DNA of 43,184 bases. It comes from JBILVQ01 sp044370375 (GTDB lineage: Bacteria; Bacteroidota; Bacteroidia; UBA4408). The stretch is taken from contig JBILVQ010000002.1 of NCBI GenBank assembly GCA_044370375.1, forward strand, positions 1 to 43,184, in the 5' to 3' direction. Shown here piece after piece: positions 1 to 8,514 of the stretch; position 1 is the stretch's first letter, and each line of letters begins with the position of its first letter. Under the pieces are notes generated by a model, which saw only the letters and a program-made list of their open reading frames with translations, made no database searches and was not told the DNA's origin. Position numbers and translations under genes: made by a program.

Positions 1-500
1 CAATAAAAAGTCGCTCATGCGACTCGGCTGTATCCCTGATTTTATCCACTGCTTCCACTACCGTGTTGATGGCCGTGTCGTAACCAATGGTAAAGTCGGT
101 TCCAATTAAATCGTTGTCAATGGTTCCAGGAATTCCCAATATTGGATAATTGAATTTTTCACCAAAAGCAAGAGCACCTCTGAAAGTACCATCCCCTCCA
201 ATTACAATGAGTCCATCAATGCCATGACTATTAAGATTTCTATGTGCCTGCGCAATCCCTTCATCGGTCATAAACCTTTTGCTGCGCATTGTTTTTAGAA
301 TGGTGCCGCCACGTTGAATAATGTTACTCACCGATTCGGTGGTCAGGTTAATTATTTCCCCATCAATGAGTCCGTCATAACCCTTTTTGATACCAGCTAC
401 TTCAAGACCATGGAAAATGGCTGTTCTTACCACCGCTCTGATACAGGCATTCATGCCCGGTGCATCGCCACCTGAGGTTAAAATTCCTATTCTTTTCATC
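1..500 (-). CDS. pfkA: ATP-dependent 6-phosphofructokinase, N-terminal part (cut by window edge)
   Basis: Phosphorylates fructose 6-phosphate to fructose 1,6-bisphosphate, the committed step of glycolysis, in the cytoplasm. The visible 166 codons start at ATG 498-500 and run off the left edge. The translation begins MKRIGILTSGGDAPGMN, the phosphate-binding loop of the family. It continues with GGDGTFRGA (nucleotide/metal site), PGTIDND, whose Asp carries the catalytic base, and ends in SHERLF, the conserved stretch before the missing C-terminal half. The 111-base leader to the next gene upstream is AT-rich, and I could not fix a promoter in it. The family call is secure; ATP versus pyrophosphate use is not settled by this fragment, although the GGDGT loop points to the ATP-type enzyme. 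Confidence 0.95.
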
Positions 501-611
501 GTACTATTTTTTTGATTCAAAGTGTAAATATAACACTTAGATAGATAGAAAAGTTTATTTTAACATTTTGGAAGTTTTTATGAATTATCAACCAATGGCT
601 TATTTTTGTTT

Positions 612-1208
612 TTAAAGAATCTCTATGGATACTTTTTGCTCTGAGAAATCTTTTAGCTCCCTAAGCTCTCGGTTTATTTTCCTGTTCCATTCAACCTGCT
701 GAAGTGAATCTCTGCTATGGTCTGTTTCTTTGTCGTAAAGGGCTTGGCGTTGAAAAAGTTTTTCCTGGGTATCGGCAAAAACCTGCTCCAAATATTTCAG
801 CAATTTGGCCTTTGCTTGCTTGTTGTTTTCCTGCAATGTTTTTCTGGCTGTTCGGGCATAAACTTCTACCAAATCAAAGTGCTTTTGCTCATGCTCCAAC
901 AGATAGTCATTGTTTTTATCCTTGCTCCAGGATAAAGAGGGTTGAAACCTGCTTTCAATAATGACCTCAATGGTGTGCGCATTAACCTGCTCGGTTTTAA
1001 TGCTTAATCCTGCAGTTGTTAGGGCTGTTTTGTTATTCTTGGGGTCGGGTTTGGCCGTAAAATCATCCCAGGTTAATTTTACTTCATAACTCCAATAGAG
1101 GTATTCGGATGCGCCTGTCGGTACTGAATTTTTTTGCATCCTTTCCAGCCTCGGATTGAAATTCCATAGCAGTGATAAACTGAAAATTAAAAATTTAAGC
1201 CAACTCAT
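612..1208 (-). CDS. DUF922-like putative zinc metalloprotease
   Basis: This 198-residue protein has a hydrophobic N-terminus (residues 4-15) that could be a weak signal peptide or anchor, so it probably acts in the envelope. Residues 38-50 (YWSYEVKLTWDDF) resemble the opening of DUF922 proteins. Residues 106-110 read HEQKH, an HExxH zinc-protease signature followed by FD, as in that family. The C-terminal 70 residues are charged and predicted helical. The start codon follows the stop codon of the symporter gene directly (TAG then ATG), so the two genes are very likely translated together. Protease activity is inferred from the motif only; the substrate is unknown. Confidence 0.7.
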   Translation of the reverse strand: MSWLKFLIFSLSLLWNFNPRLERMQKNSVPTGASEYLYWSYEVKLTWDDFTAKPDPKNNKTALTTAGLSIKTEQVNAHTIEVIIESRFQPSLSWSKDKNNDYLLEHEQKHFDLVEVYARTARKTLQENNKQAKAKLLKYLEQVFADTQEKLFQRQALYDKETDHSRDSLQQVEWNRKINRELRELKDFSEQKVSIEIL

Positions 1209-2681
1209 CTAAACTTGTTTTTTTGTGCTGAAAATCCATAAACCCAACATGGTAATCAGGGCATTGATGACCAGTAATTCATAACCAAATTGGTAACCAT
1301 GAAACCACTCTTTTGAATGGGAGTCTAATAGGTAGCAAAGTAGTGGTGAACTTATAGCAATCATTGGAACGAAAAAATCTTTTACTTTTCGTTTGAAAAT
1401 CAAACCAAAGCTAAACAGTCCGAGCAAGGGCCCATAGGTATAGGTGGCCAATGTCAGCACGCTGTCTATGATGGCTTTGCTGTTCAGTAAATCGAACAAA
1501 AGTATCACCAGCAATAAAACAAAAGCGAATGAAATATGGATTCGTTTTCTTAAAACAACCCTGGCTTTTTCACTCATTTTTTCTAATGATTCCTTTTTTA
1601 AAAAATCATAGTAAAAGGAGGTGGTTAGGGTGGTCAATACCGAATCGGCACTGTTAAAGGTGGCGGCTGTTAAGCCAATGATAAAAACCAGGGCGGCCAA
1701 TGAGCCCAAATGATTCAAAGCAAGAAAGGGAAACACGGCATCGGTTTTGATGCCACCCACATCGTTAAGTGGTAAGCTAATTCCTTTTGTGGTTGCGTAT
1801 TGATAGAGCATAACACCCAGTGAGAGGAAGAAAAGGTTTACAACCAGCATCAAAAAGGAGAAACTCACTAGATTTTTTTGTGCATCCCCAATGGATTTGC
1901 AAGACAGATTTTTTTGCATCATATTTTGGTCTAGTCCGGTCATGGCCACACAAATGAAAATTCCTCCTAAAACTTGTTTTGGAAAAAACCACCTAGAGTT
2001 GATATCCCAGTCCCATACTTTTGCCAACGGATCATTCATCACGGCCTGCAAAGAATCAGTGACTGAATAGTTGAGTTCGCGACTGATAAAGAAAAGTGAT
2101 AGGATTACGCCCGCCAGTAAAAAACCACTTTGAAGAGCATCGGTCCAAATCAGCGTTTTTATCCCTCCTTTCATGGTATAGACCAACATCAGGGCAATTA
2201 TTCCGGCAGTGCTTAGCCAAAATGGGACACCCATTGGGTCAAAAACAAAAAGTTGTATAACACCTGCAGCAAGGAATAGGCGTCCTGCCGCACCGGTGAC
2301 CCGCGACAAAAGAAAAAAGAAAGACCCCGTTTTTTGGGCATTGGGGCCGAATCGGGTTCCTAAATAGGAGTAAATTGAAACAAGATTTAACCTGTAGTAG
2401 AGTGGTAGCAAAACAAAAGAAATGAGGTAATACCCCAAAAAATAACCAATTACCAACTGAAGGTAATGAAAATTATTGGTGTAAACAGCTCCGGGAACCG
2501 AGATATAGGTTACCCCCGAAAGTGAATCACCAATCATACCAATAGCTACTACCAGCCAGGGTGAAGCGTGATTCCCTGTAAAGTAACTGTCGTTATTGGC
2601 CTTTCTTGCGGTAAACCAACCAATGGCCAACAATCCTAAAAAGTAAATGAGAATACAAAAAAGGATTAGCCAGTGCGACAT
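1209..2681 (-). CDS. Sodium:solute symporter (SSS family)
   Basis: A 490-residue integral membrane protein with about 13 hydrophobic segments along its whole length, the usual size and topology for the SSS transporters (PutP/SGLT type). Family features include an N-terminal helix leading into GWFTARKANNDSYFTG, then a glycine-rich stretch (AIGMIGDSLSGVTYIS) where sodium-binding residues lie in the LeuT fold. A later helix (LTAATFNSADSVLTTL) carries the conserved Ser/Thr cluster of the sodium site. The substrate cannot be read from sequence; candidates are amino acids, sugars or sialic acid. The gene is divergent from recR and is followed without a gap by the DUF922 gene. A good candidate promoter lies at 2699-2730. 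Confidence 0.88.
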   Translation of the reverse strand: MSHWLILFCILIYFLGLLAIGWFTARKANNDSYFTGNHASPWLVVAIGMIGDSLSGVTYISVPGAVYTNNFHYLQLVIGYFLGYYLISFVLLPLYYRLNLVSIYSYLGTRFGPNAQKTGSFFFLLSRVTGAAGRLFLAAGVIQLFVFDPMGVPFWLSTAGIIALMLVYTMKGGIKTLIWTDALQSGFLLAGVILSLFFISRELNYSVTDSLQAVMNDPLAKVWDWDINSRWFFPKQVLGGIFICVAMTGLDQNMMQKNLSCKSIGDAQKNLVSFSFLMLVVNLFFLSLGVMLYQYATTKGISLPLNDVGGIKTDAVFPFLALNHLGSLAALVFIIGLTAATFNSADSVLTTLTTSFYYDFLKKESLEKMSEKARVVLRKRIHISFAFVLLLVILLFDLLNSKAIIDSVLTLATYTYGPLLGLFSFGLIFKRKVKDFFVPMIAISSPLLCYLLDSHSKEWFHGYQFGYELLVINALITMLGLWIFSTKKQV

Positions 2682-2698
2682 GGGTTTGATTTTGTTTG

Positions 2699-2730
2699 CA
2701 AGTTTACCATTCCCCTTTCAATTTGCCAAT
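2699..2730 (-). promoter_or_regulatory. Candidate promoter of the symporter gene
   Basis: Reading the minus strand, ATTG (2727-2730) is followed after 20 bases by TAAACTTG (2699-2706). This fits the Bacteroidota primary-sigma pattern with one mismatch in each box and lies 17 bases before the start codon. Confidence 0.5.
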
Positions 2731-2764
2731 TGCAGTATTTAGAAAGGTTGACTATTTTTAGGCC

Positions 2765-3385
2765 ATGAATTTTCCCTCAAAGTTATTGGAGGAGGCCGTT
2801 AACGAGTTCTCCAGATTGCCGGGTGTTGGAAAGAAAACTGCACTGCGATTGGTTTTGCACCTGCTTAAACAAGATAAAAGCCAGGTTGAAAGGTTTGGTA
2901 ACTCCATTGTTCAATTGAGAAACGGTGCAGTTTATTGTAAAGACTGCCATAATCTTTCGGATGCTTCCCTCTGTCAAATTTGCTCTTCGTCTGCCCGCGA
3001 TAAGTCATTGCTTTGCGTAGTTGAGGATATGAGAGATGTTATTGCCATTGAAAATACAGCCAATTACAATGGTCTTTATCATGTGCTAGGGGGCATCATT
3101 TCTCCGATGGAGGGCATTGGACCCAAAGATTTAACCATTGATTCACTCGAAGAACGGGTTAAAGCCGGTGTGGTGAAAGAAATAATTTTGGCTTTGCCTG
3201 CCAGTATGGAAGGCGAAACCACATCTTTTTATGTGTACCGCAAACTGAATTCAGGAAGCCTGATAATTTCCATCATTGCCAGAGGATTAGGCGTGGGAGA
3301 TGAGCTGGAATATGCAGATGAGGTATCTTTGTCTCGTTCTCTCCTCCAAAGGACGCCTTTTGAAAAATCTTTTTCTGTGAAGTAA
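2765..3385 (+). CDS. recR: Recombination protein RecR
   Basis: RecR works with RecO (and RecF) to load RecA on gapped DNA during recombinational repair. The 206-residue length and layout match the family. A helix-hairpin-helix DNA-binding region occupies residues 8-30 (LPGVGKKTALRL). A zinc finger is formed by Cys58, Cys61, Cys70 and Cys73. A Toprim domain begins near residue 82 (LCVVEDMRDV) and includes LHVLGG-like and SPMEGIGP segments. The ATG at 2765 gives the standard N-terminus. The glycosyltransferase gene starts 18 bases after the stop, so the two probably share a transcript. Confidence 0.96.
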   Translation: MNFPSKLLEEAVNEFSRLPGVGKKTALRLVLHLLKQDKSQVERFGNSIVQLRNGAVYCKDCHNLSDASLCQICSSSARDKSLLCVVEDMRDVIAIENTANYNGLYHVLGGIISPMEGIGPKDLTIDSLEERVKAGVVKEIILALPASMEGETTSFYVYRKLNSGSLIISIIARGLGVGDELEYADEVSLSRSLLQRTPFEKSFSVK

Positions 3386-3403
3386 TTCGTAATTTTATTG
3401 TTT

Positions 3404-5383
3404 GTGAAGCTCTCCGTTATCATCGTCAATTACAATGTTTGCTACTTTCTTGAGCAATGCCTGCATTCTGTTTTTAAGGCATGCAAAGGAATAGATGCGG
3501 AGGTTATTGTTGTGGATAACAATTCGGTGGATGGTTCTTTGGCCATGCTGCATGAAAAATTTCCAGATGTTGTTTTAATCGACAACAAGAGAAATACAGG
3601 TTTCTCTTTTGCGAACAATCAGGCCATGAGAATTTCCAAAGGGGAATATGTTCTCTTGTTGAACCCTGATACGGTGGTGGAGGAGGATACTTTTTCAAGT
3701 ATTATTTCCTTTATGGATGCTCATCCCGAAGGCGGTGGATTGGGGGTAAAAATGATTGATGGCAAGGGTAAATTTTTGCCTGAATCTAAAAGAGGATTGC
3801 CTACTCCCGAGGTTGCTTTCTATAAGATTTTCGGACTTTCGCTGATTTTTCCTAAATCAAAAATATTTGGCAGATATCATTTGGGTTTCCTCGATAATGA
3901 CCATGTTCATGAAATAGAAATTCTTTCGGGAGCTTTTATGTTTATGAGACGATCTGTTTTGGATGAAGTTGGTTTATTGGATGAAGATTTTTTCATGTAT
4001 GGAGAAGATATTGACCTTTCTTATCGGATAACAAAGGCCGGATATAAGAATTATTACTTTCCCTTTACAAGAATCATTCACTACAAAGGTGAAAGTACAA
4101 AGAAGAGCAGCATCAATTATGTATTTGTGTTTTATAGGGCAATGATCATTTTTGCCCGGAAACATTTTTCTCAACAGAACGCAAACCTCTTTTCCTTCTT
4201 TATTAATCTGGCCATCTACCTGCGGGCAGCTGTGGCCATTGCAAGCCGATTTACCGGCCGAATGCTGCTTCCGGTCATCGATGCCCTGGTTCTGTTTGCA
4301 GGAATGAGTGGTTTGAGTAAATTTTGGGAGAAACAAATACAATGGCGTTCGGGCGGTGACTTTGATCCCGTGTTTCTTAAAAAGATGGTTCCCGTCTATA
4401 TTCTTATTTGGCTGGTTTCTGTTTTGTTCAGCGGAGGTTATGATAAACCCATTAAAATCTGGAAAATCATTAGAGGCGTTTCTGTAGGAACCGTTTTTAT
4501 TTATCTGCTGTATTTTTTTCTTCCCTCAGATTTGCATTTTTCACGTGCCCTCATTGCATTGGGTGCCGGCTTGTCGGTACTTACACTCACCGTTATCCGC
4601 TATGCCCTTCACTTAATGGGCCTTCACGGGTATGAACTAAACAAGGCGCTCAATAAACGATTTCTTGTTATTGGTAGCAAAGATGAATGTGCAAGGGTTT
4701 CAAGATTGCTAGAAAAAACCTCTGTAATTCCCGGATTCATTGGATTGCTCTCTCATGCTGAAGAGCCTGCCGACAAACGTTTTTTTATTGGTAATATCAG
4801 CGAGTTAAAGGAATGCATTGAGGTAAATAAAGTAGATGAACTTATTTTTTGTGCCCGTGATGTAAGTGCACAAAGGATTATTAATTTGATGGAGGAATTG
4901 GTGGTTACGGATGTTGACTTTAAAATTGCTCCGCCCAGGAGTTTATACCTCATTGGCAGTAATTCAAGTGAAGGAAGTGGCGATTTGTACATCATTGATA
5001 TGAATTCCATTACCAGTCCTTCCAATAAGAGAAACAAAAGGTTGCTTGATTTAGGTGTTGCCTTTTTACTCTTGTTAAGTTTTCCGGTTTCAGCCTTAAA
5101 AATGAAAAGCCCATTGCTTTATTTGAAGAATATCTTTTTCGTTTTGTTGGGCTGGAAATCCTGGGTAGGTTATGCCAAACAAGAGGTGCCGGTGGGTTAC
5201 TCCTATAAACCCTTGCCTCAAATTCGTCCGGGCATCCTCAACCCCGGCGATGGAGAACCCATGGGCTCGGTTAATCCTGAATTAATCAATAAACTTAATT
5301 TGCTTTACAGCAAGGATTATACCCTATCTCATGATTGGTCCATAATTCGAAAAGGCTTCGTTTTTCTTGGAAAAAGACGTTAA
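3404..5383 (+). CDS. GT2 glycosyltransferase fused to a degenerate large phosphoglycosyl transferase
   Basis: I place the start at GTG 3404 because this gives MKLSVIIVNYN, the normal first strand of a GT2 enzyme; an in-frame TTG at 3398 is the alternative. Residues 1 to about 230 form the glycosyltransferase: nucleotide-binding strand, NPDT metal motif, and a rhamnosyltransferase-like GED segment (MYGEDIDLSYR). About four hydrophobic helices follow (roughly 260-405). Then comes a Rossmann-like domain starting near RFLVIGSKDE. The last 115 residues contain RLLDLGVAFLLLL and FVLLGWKSWVGY, and end in YSKDYTLSHDWSIIRKG. They resemble the re-entrant helix, the NVLKGDMSLVGPRP region and the tail of WcaJ/WbaP-type sugar-phosphate transferases. 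Roughly 80 residues of the core and the catalytic Asp-Glu pair are missing. The role is probably surface polysaccharide synthesis at the inner membrane; the acceptor is unknown. Confidence 0.85.
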   Translation: MKLSVIIVNYNVCYFLEQCLHSVFKACKGIDAEVIVVDNNSVDGSLAMLHEKFPDVVLIDNKRNTGFSFANNQAMRISKGEYVLLLNPDTVVEEDTFSSIISFMDAHPEGGGLGVKMIDGKGKFLPESKRGLPTPEVAFYKIFGLSLIFPKSKIFGRYHLGFLDNDHVHEIEILSGAFMFMRRSVLDEVGLLDEDFFMYGEDIDLSYRITKAGYKNYYFPFTRIIHYKGESTKKSSINYVFVFYRAMIIFARKHFSQQNANLFSFFINLAIYLRAAVAIASRFTGRMLLPVIDALVLFAGMSGLSKFWEKQIQWRSGGDFDPVFLKKMVPVYILIWLVSVLFSGGYDKPIKIWKIIRGVSVGTVFIYLLYFFLPSDLHFSRALIALGAGLSVLTLTVIRYALHLMGLHGYELNKALNKRFLVIGSKDECARVSRLLEKTSVIPGFIGLLSHAEEPADKRFFIGNISELKECIEVNKVDELIFCARDVSAQRIINLMEELVVTDVDFKIAPPRSLYLIGSNSSEGSGDLYIIDMNSITSPSNKRNKRLLDLGVAFLLLLSFPVSALKMKSPLLYLKNIFFVLLGWKSWVGYAKQEVPVGYSYKPLPQIRPGILNPGDGEPMGSVNPELINKLNLLYSKDYTLSHDWSIIRKGFVFLGKRR

Positions 5384-5400
5384 TCTCTAAGGCATGTTTC

Positions 5401-5431
5401 CTTGCCATTCACGTTTTTTCGCCTATTTTTG
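5401..5431 (+). promoter_or_regulatory. Candidate promoter of the E2 gene
   Basis: CTTG (5401-5404), a 19-base spacer and TATTTTTG (5424-5431) match the Bacteroidota -33/-7 pattern, the -7 box exactly. The box ends 24 bases before the ATG, which suggests the E2 gene has its own promoter although it follows recR and the glycosyltransferase on the same strand. Confidence 0.6.
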
Positions 5432-5455
5432 TCCCCTATACTTTGATTTTTTCTG

Positions 5456-6802
5456 ATGGCACAATTTGATATGATCATGCCCAAAATGGGCGAAAGCGTG
5501 GCAGAAGCCACCATTACCAAGTGGTTAAAGAACATAGGCGACCCCATTGCCGCAGATGAATCGGTGCTGGAAATTGCAACCGATAAAGTTGATTCAGAAG
5601 TACCCTCTCCAAAAGCCGGTGTTTTGGTCCAGCGATTGTTTAACGAGGGGGATGTGGTTCAGGTTGGTACCGTTATTGCCGTAATCGCAGATAGCATGAG
5701 CGATGCTTCTGCTGCTCCTACACCTTCGGCAACTCCTGCAGGCCAAAGTGCCCCTGCTCCGGCCGCAACCGTTCAAACGGCAGCTTCCCCGGCACCATCT
5801 CCAACCATTTCATCAGGTTCCGACCGGTTTTATTCTCCTTTGGTGAAGAACATCGCCAGGGAAGAAGGGATAAGCCAAAGCGAATTAGACGCAGTTTCCG
5901 GAACCGGAAAGGACGGCAGAGTGACCAAAGAAGATATTCTTGCTTATGTTGAGAAACGTAAACAAGCTCCGGTAAGCACCGCCCCCAAAATTGAAACTCC
6001 ATCTGTGGCCCCAAGGGTGGATAGCACTCCATCGGCAGCTTCCTCTACACCGGCACCCGCCCCAGCAAAATCACCCGCCATCCCTGTTTATCCGGGCGAT
6101 GAGATTGTTGAAATGGATCGGATGAGAAAACTGATTGCCGATCACATGGTGAAAAGCAAGGCCACTTCTGCGCACGTAACCTCTTATGTTGAGGCAGACG
6201 TAACCAATATCGTTTTATGGCGCGAAAAAATTAAGTCACAATTCGAAAAACGTGAGGGTGCAAAAATTACTTTCACGCCAATTTTTATTGAATGTCTGAT
6301 TAGAGCCATTAAGGATTTTCCAATGATCAATATCTCTGTTGATGGTTCAAATATTATTGTCCGGAAGGATATTAATATTGGCATGGCAGCAGCCTTACCT
6401 ACCGGCAATTTGATTGTTCCTGTTATAAAAAATGCAGACCAGAAAAATCTAATTGGGCTTACAAAATCGGTTAATGATCTTGCCGACAGAGCGCGTCAGG
6501 GAAAATTAACACCGGATGAAATTTCCGGAGGTACTTATACCCTTACCAATGTTGGAACTTTTGGAAATGTTATGGGAACCCCCATTATTAATCAACCTCA
6601 GGTAGCGATTATGGCTGTTGGTGCCATTCGGAAAAAACCGGTGGTGATTGAAACTCCTCAAGGAGATACCATTGGCATTCGTCAGATGATGTTTCTCTCA
6701 CACTCATACGACCATAGGGTGGTAGATGGTGCTTTGGGAGGAAGATTTGTAAGACGATTTGCTGATTATCTCGAAGCTTGGGACATGGACAGAACCGTTT
6801 AG
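5456..6802 (+). CDS. 2-oxoacid dehydrogenase E2 (dihydrolipoamide acyltransferase)
   Basis: The core acyltransferase of a 2-oxoacid dehydrogenase complex, moving the acyl group from lipoyl-lysine to CoA. The 448 residues show the full domain order. An N-terminal lipoyl domain carries the lipoylated Lys44 in ATDKVDSEV. An Ala/Pro-rich linker follows (about 83-120). The E3-binding domain spans about 125-168 (SPLVKNIAREEGIS, GTGKDGRVTKEDI). A second Ala/Pro linker leads to the catalytic domain from about 215, with active-site His420 in DHRVVDG. Only one lipoyl domain is present. In this phylum such stand-alone E2 genes most often belong to the branched-chain complex, but pyruvate or 2-oxoglutarate complexes cannot be excluded, since no E1 or E3 gene is in the window. 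A strong terminator follows. Confidence 0.93.
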   Translation: MAQFDMIMPKMGESVAEATITKWLKNIGDPIAADESVLEIATDKVDSEVPSPKAGVLVQRLFNEGDVVQVGTVIAVIADSMSDASAAPTPSATPAGQSAPAPAATVQTAASPAPSPTISSGSDRFYSPLVKNIAREEGISQSELDAVSGTGKDGRVTKEDILAYVEKRKQAPVSTAPKIETPSVAPRVDSTPSAASSTPAPAPAKSPAIPVYPGDEIVEMDRMRKLIADHMVKSKATSAHVTSYVEADVTNIVLWREKIKSQFEKREGAKITFTPIFIECLIRAIKDFPMINISVDGSNIIVRKDINIGMAAALPTGNLIVPVIKNADQKNLIGLTKSVNDLADRARQGKLTPDEISGGTYTLTNVGTFGNVMGTPIINQPQVAIMAVGAIRKKPVVIETPQGDTIGIRQMMFLSHSYDHRVVDGALGGRFVRRFADYLEAWDMDRTV

Positions 6803-6821
6803 CACAATGTACTAAAAATGA

Positions 6822-6852
6822 AAATGCCGCATTTTGTGCGGCATTTTTTTTA
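6822..6852. terminator. Intrinsic terminator, probably bidirectional
   Basis: A perfect 10-bp stem (AAATGCCGCA 6822-6831 with TGCGGCATTT 6837-6846) around a 5-base loop is followed by a T run. It sits between the convergent E2 gene and the exported-protein gene, and the A-rich left arm would give a U run for the minus strand too. Confidence 0.85.
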
Positions 6853-6869
6853 TGGGCAAAGCGATTTTT

Positions 6870-7646
6870 TTAAAAGGCGAAACCAATGCTTAATCCGGTT
6901 CTTAGCCCGGCAAACGGGATTCCTGGTATCTTTACCTTAGCCGTGCTTCCTACAATGTCGGCAACCGGTTTTAAATTGCCAATACCTAAATCTTCCATAT
7001 CTTGTTTGAATCCCTCCGGATCTTTGGCAATGGAATCACCGGTTCCCTCCCCTGAAAAATATCCTGACCCATAGTGAAAACCAACAATCAACCAATCAAT
7101 ACTAACCCTGTTGATGATCCATTGAGCACCCATGCAAAGTCCACCCGCAGTTCCTCCATAACTAAATCGGAGGGGTATTTTTTCAGTACTCGTTACTCCA
7201 TTCGAGGTGCTTTCATAGTTGTAATTTATGTCCACATTAAATTTCGCCCATCGGCCGTATAACCCCAGATAAAAACCATGTGGTGCCTGGTGCTTGATTT
7301 TCTTTCCGGGGTAAAATCTTATTTCCGGGGTTACAAAATAAGAACTGAATTTTATCTCTCTTAAATCGGTAATGTCGAAATTAACTCCGGATTCAAAAGC
7401 ATTTAAAATGGCATTGGGCAAAGGCCTTTGGGGCATCATGCCTAATCCAAGCGCCAGGCTGAAATTTTTATGAATCTTTCGCTCATATTGGAGAGAAAAA
7501 ATCTTAAATTCAACAGGAAATAAATTGAGTTTGACCACGTTTTTTCGCGCAACCGCAATTTCTCCGGTTGGTTTGGGCGGTTCCTGAGCAAAGAGGGCTT
7601 TGCAAACTCCAAGGAGCACCAGCAGAAGCAATAGATTCTTTTTCAT
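6870..7646 (-). CDS. Exported protein, DUF3575-like/outer-membrane beta-barrel type
   Basis: A 258-residue protein with a clear signal peptide (MKKNLLLLLVLLG to about Ala20-Gln21). The mature part alternates short amphipathic stretches rich in aromatic residues and glycine (NVVKLNLFPVEFKIFSLQYER, then FSLALGLGMMP and FYLGLYGRWAKFN) and ends in a strand with C-terminal Phe (GLRTGLSIGFAF), as in outer-membrane barrels. The opening of the mature region resembles DUF3575 proteins. No enzymatic motif is visible, so it is probably an outer-membrane protein of unknown function. It is the last gene of a minus-strand run below the amidase, separated from it by 62 bases. Confidence 0.65.
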   Translation of the reverse strand: MKKNLLLLLVLLGVCKALFAQEPPKPTGEIAVARKNVVKLNLFPVEFKIFSLQYERKIHKNFSLALGLGMMPQRPLPNAILNAFESGVNFDITDLREIKFSSYFVTPEIRFYPGKKIKHQAPHGFYLGLYGRWAKFNVDINYNYESTSNGVTSTEKIPLRFSYGGTAGGLCMGAQWIINRVSIDWLIVGFHYGSGYFSGEGTGDSIAKDPEGFKQDMEDLGIGNLKPVADIVGSTAKVKIPGIPFAGLRTGLSIGFAF

Positions 7647-7708
7647 AAGAAATGGAATTGGTGAGCTAAGTTAGTTGAAATCTGACTACATTCCTCAAAC
7701 ACGCAGTA

Positions 7709-8509
7709 CTATTTACTAATTGAAAAACTATCAGCATCTTTCCACGATGGAAATTGGGTTCTGAATTTTTTCAACGAATCTAAACTTAAAGTTACCAGCA
7801 AGATGGATTCTTCACCCGGATTGGTTTCTGCTAAAATACTTCCTAAGGGATCTATGGCCATAGAATAACCGGAATAAGGAATGTTATTCCCATCTTCTCC
7901 TACACGATTGACGCCAATGCAGTAGGCATAATTTTCGATGGCCCGTGCAGGAAGAAGCGCTTTCCAAGCAGTTTCTCTGCGCTGCGGCCAGTTGGCTACG
8001 TATAGCAAAAGATCGTAAACAATATTCTTGTTTGTTGAATCAGTGCTTTGATTCCGGCTCCAAACAGGGAAGCGAAGGTCGTAACAAATCATAGGACAAA
8101 TTCTCCATCCTAAATACCGAATGATTAATCGGTCTTGCCCGGGTGTATAGTATTTGTCTTCCTGCGCCATTCTGAACAAGTGTCTTTTATCGTAGAAGTG
8201 GAAGCTGCCATCGGGTTCAACAAGATAAAAGCGGTTGTAATAACTTCCATTATCTTTTGTCATCACACTGCCTGCAATGGCAAAACCCATTTCCCGGCTC
8301 TTTTTTTTCATCCAATGCAAGGTGCTGCCATCGCCATCTGCTGCATCCAAGTTCATGCTGAATCCTGTAGTAAACATTTCCGGCAAAAGAACCAGGTCAA
8401 CCGCCTGCACAGTTGTTAATAGTGCGTCAAAATGTAAGAGATTTTGCGATGGGTTTTCCCAGTATAATTTACTCTGAACCATGGCTACCCTAAGCAGTTC
8501 TTTTTCCAT
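7709..8509 (-). CDS. Nitrilase-superfamily amidase (omega-amidase, YafV-like)
   Basis: A carbon-nitrogen hydrolase of 266 residues with the full catalytic triad: Glu44 (LLPEMFTTGFSM), Lys108 (FYDKRHLF) and Cys142 (PMICYDLRFPVW). The FTTGFS and KRHLFRMA contexts are those of the omega-amidase branch. Those enzymes hydrolyse 2-oxoglutaramate or 2-oxosuccinamate, or repair deaminated glutathione, in the cytoplasm. There is no signal peptide. The ATG at 8507-8509 lies only 5 bases from the stop of the M1 aminopeptidase gene, so the two are almost certainly one transcript. Exact substrate is not decided by sequence. Confidence 0.88.
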   Translation of the reverse strand: MEKELLRVAMVQSKLYWENPSQNLLHFDALLTTVQAVDLVLLPEMFTTGFSMNLDAADGDGSTLHWMKKKSREMGFAIAGSVMTKDNGSYYNRFYLVEPDGSFHFYDKRHLFRMAQEDKYYTPGQDRLIIRYLGWRICPMICYDLRFPVWSRNQSTDSTNKNIVYDLLLYVANWPQRRETAWKALLPARAIENYAYCIGVNRVGEDGNNIPYSGYSMAIDPLGSILAETNPGEESILLVTLSLDSLKKFRTQFPSWKDADSFSISK

Positions 8510-8514
8510 GCTTT

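Noticed and set aside
520..538. Inverted repeat AAGTGT/ACACTT upstream of pfkA.
   Set aside because: Short arms and no other supporting signal; could be a weak operator but cannot be told from chance.
601..608. Exact TATTTTTG box on the plus strand.
   Set aside because: No plus-strand gene follows; it lies at the 3' side of the DUF922 gene. It shows that this box occurs by chance in AT-rich DNA.
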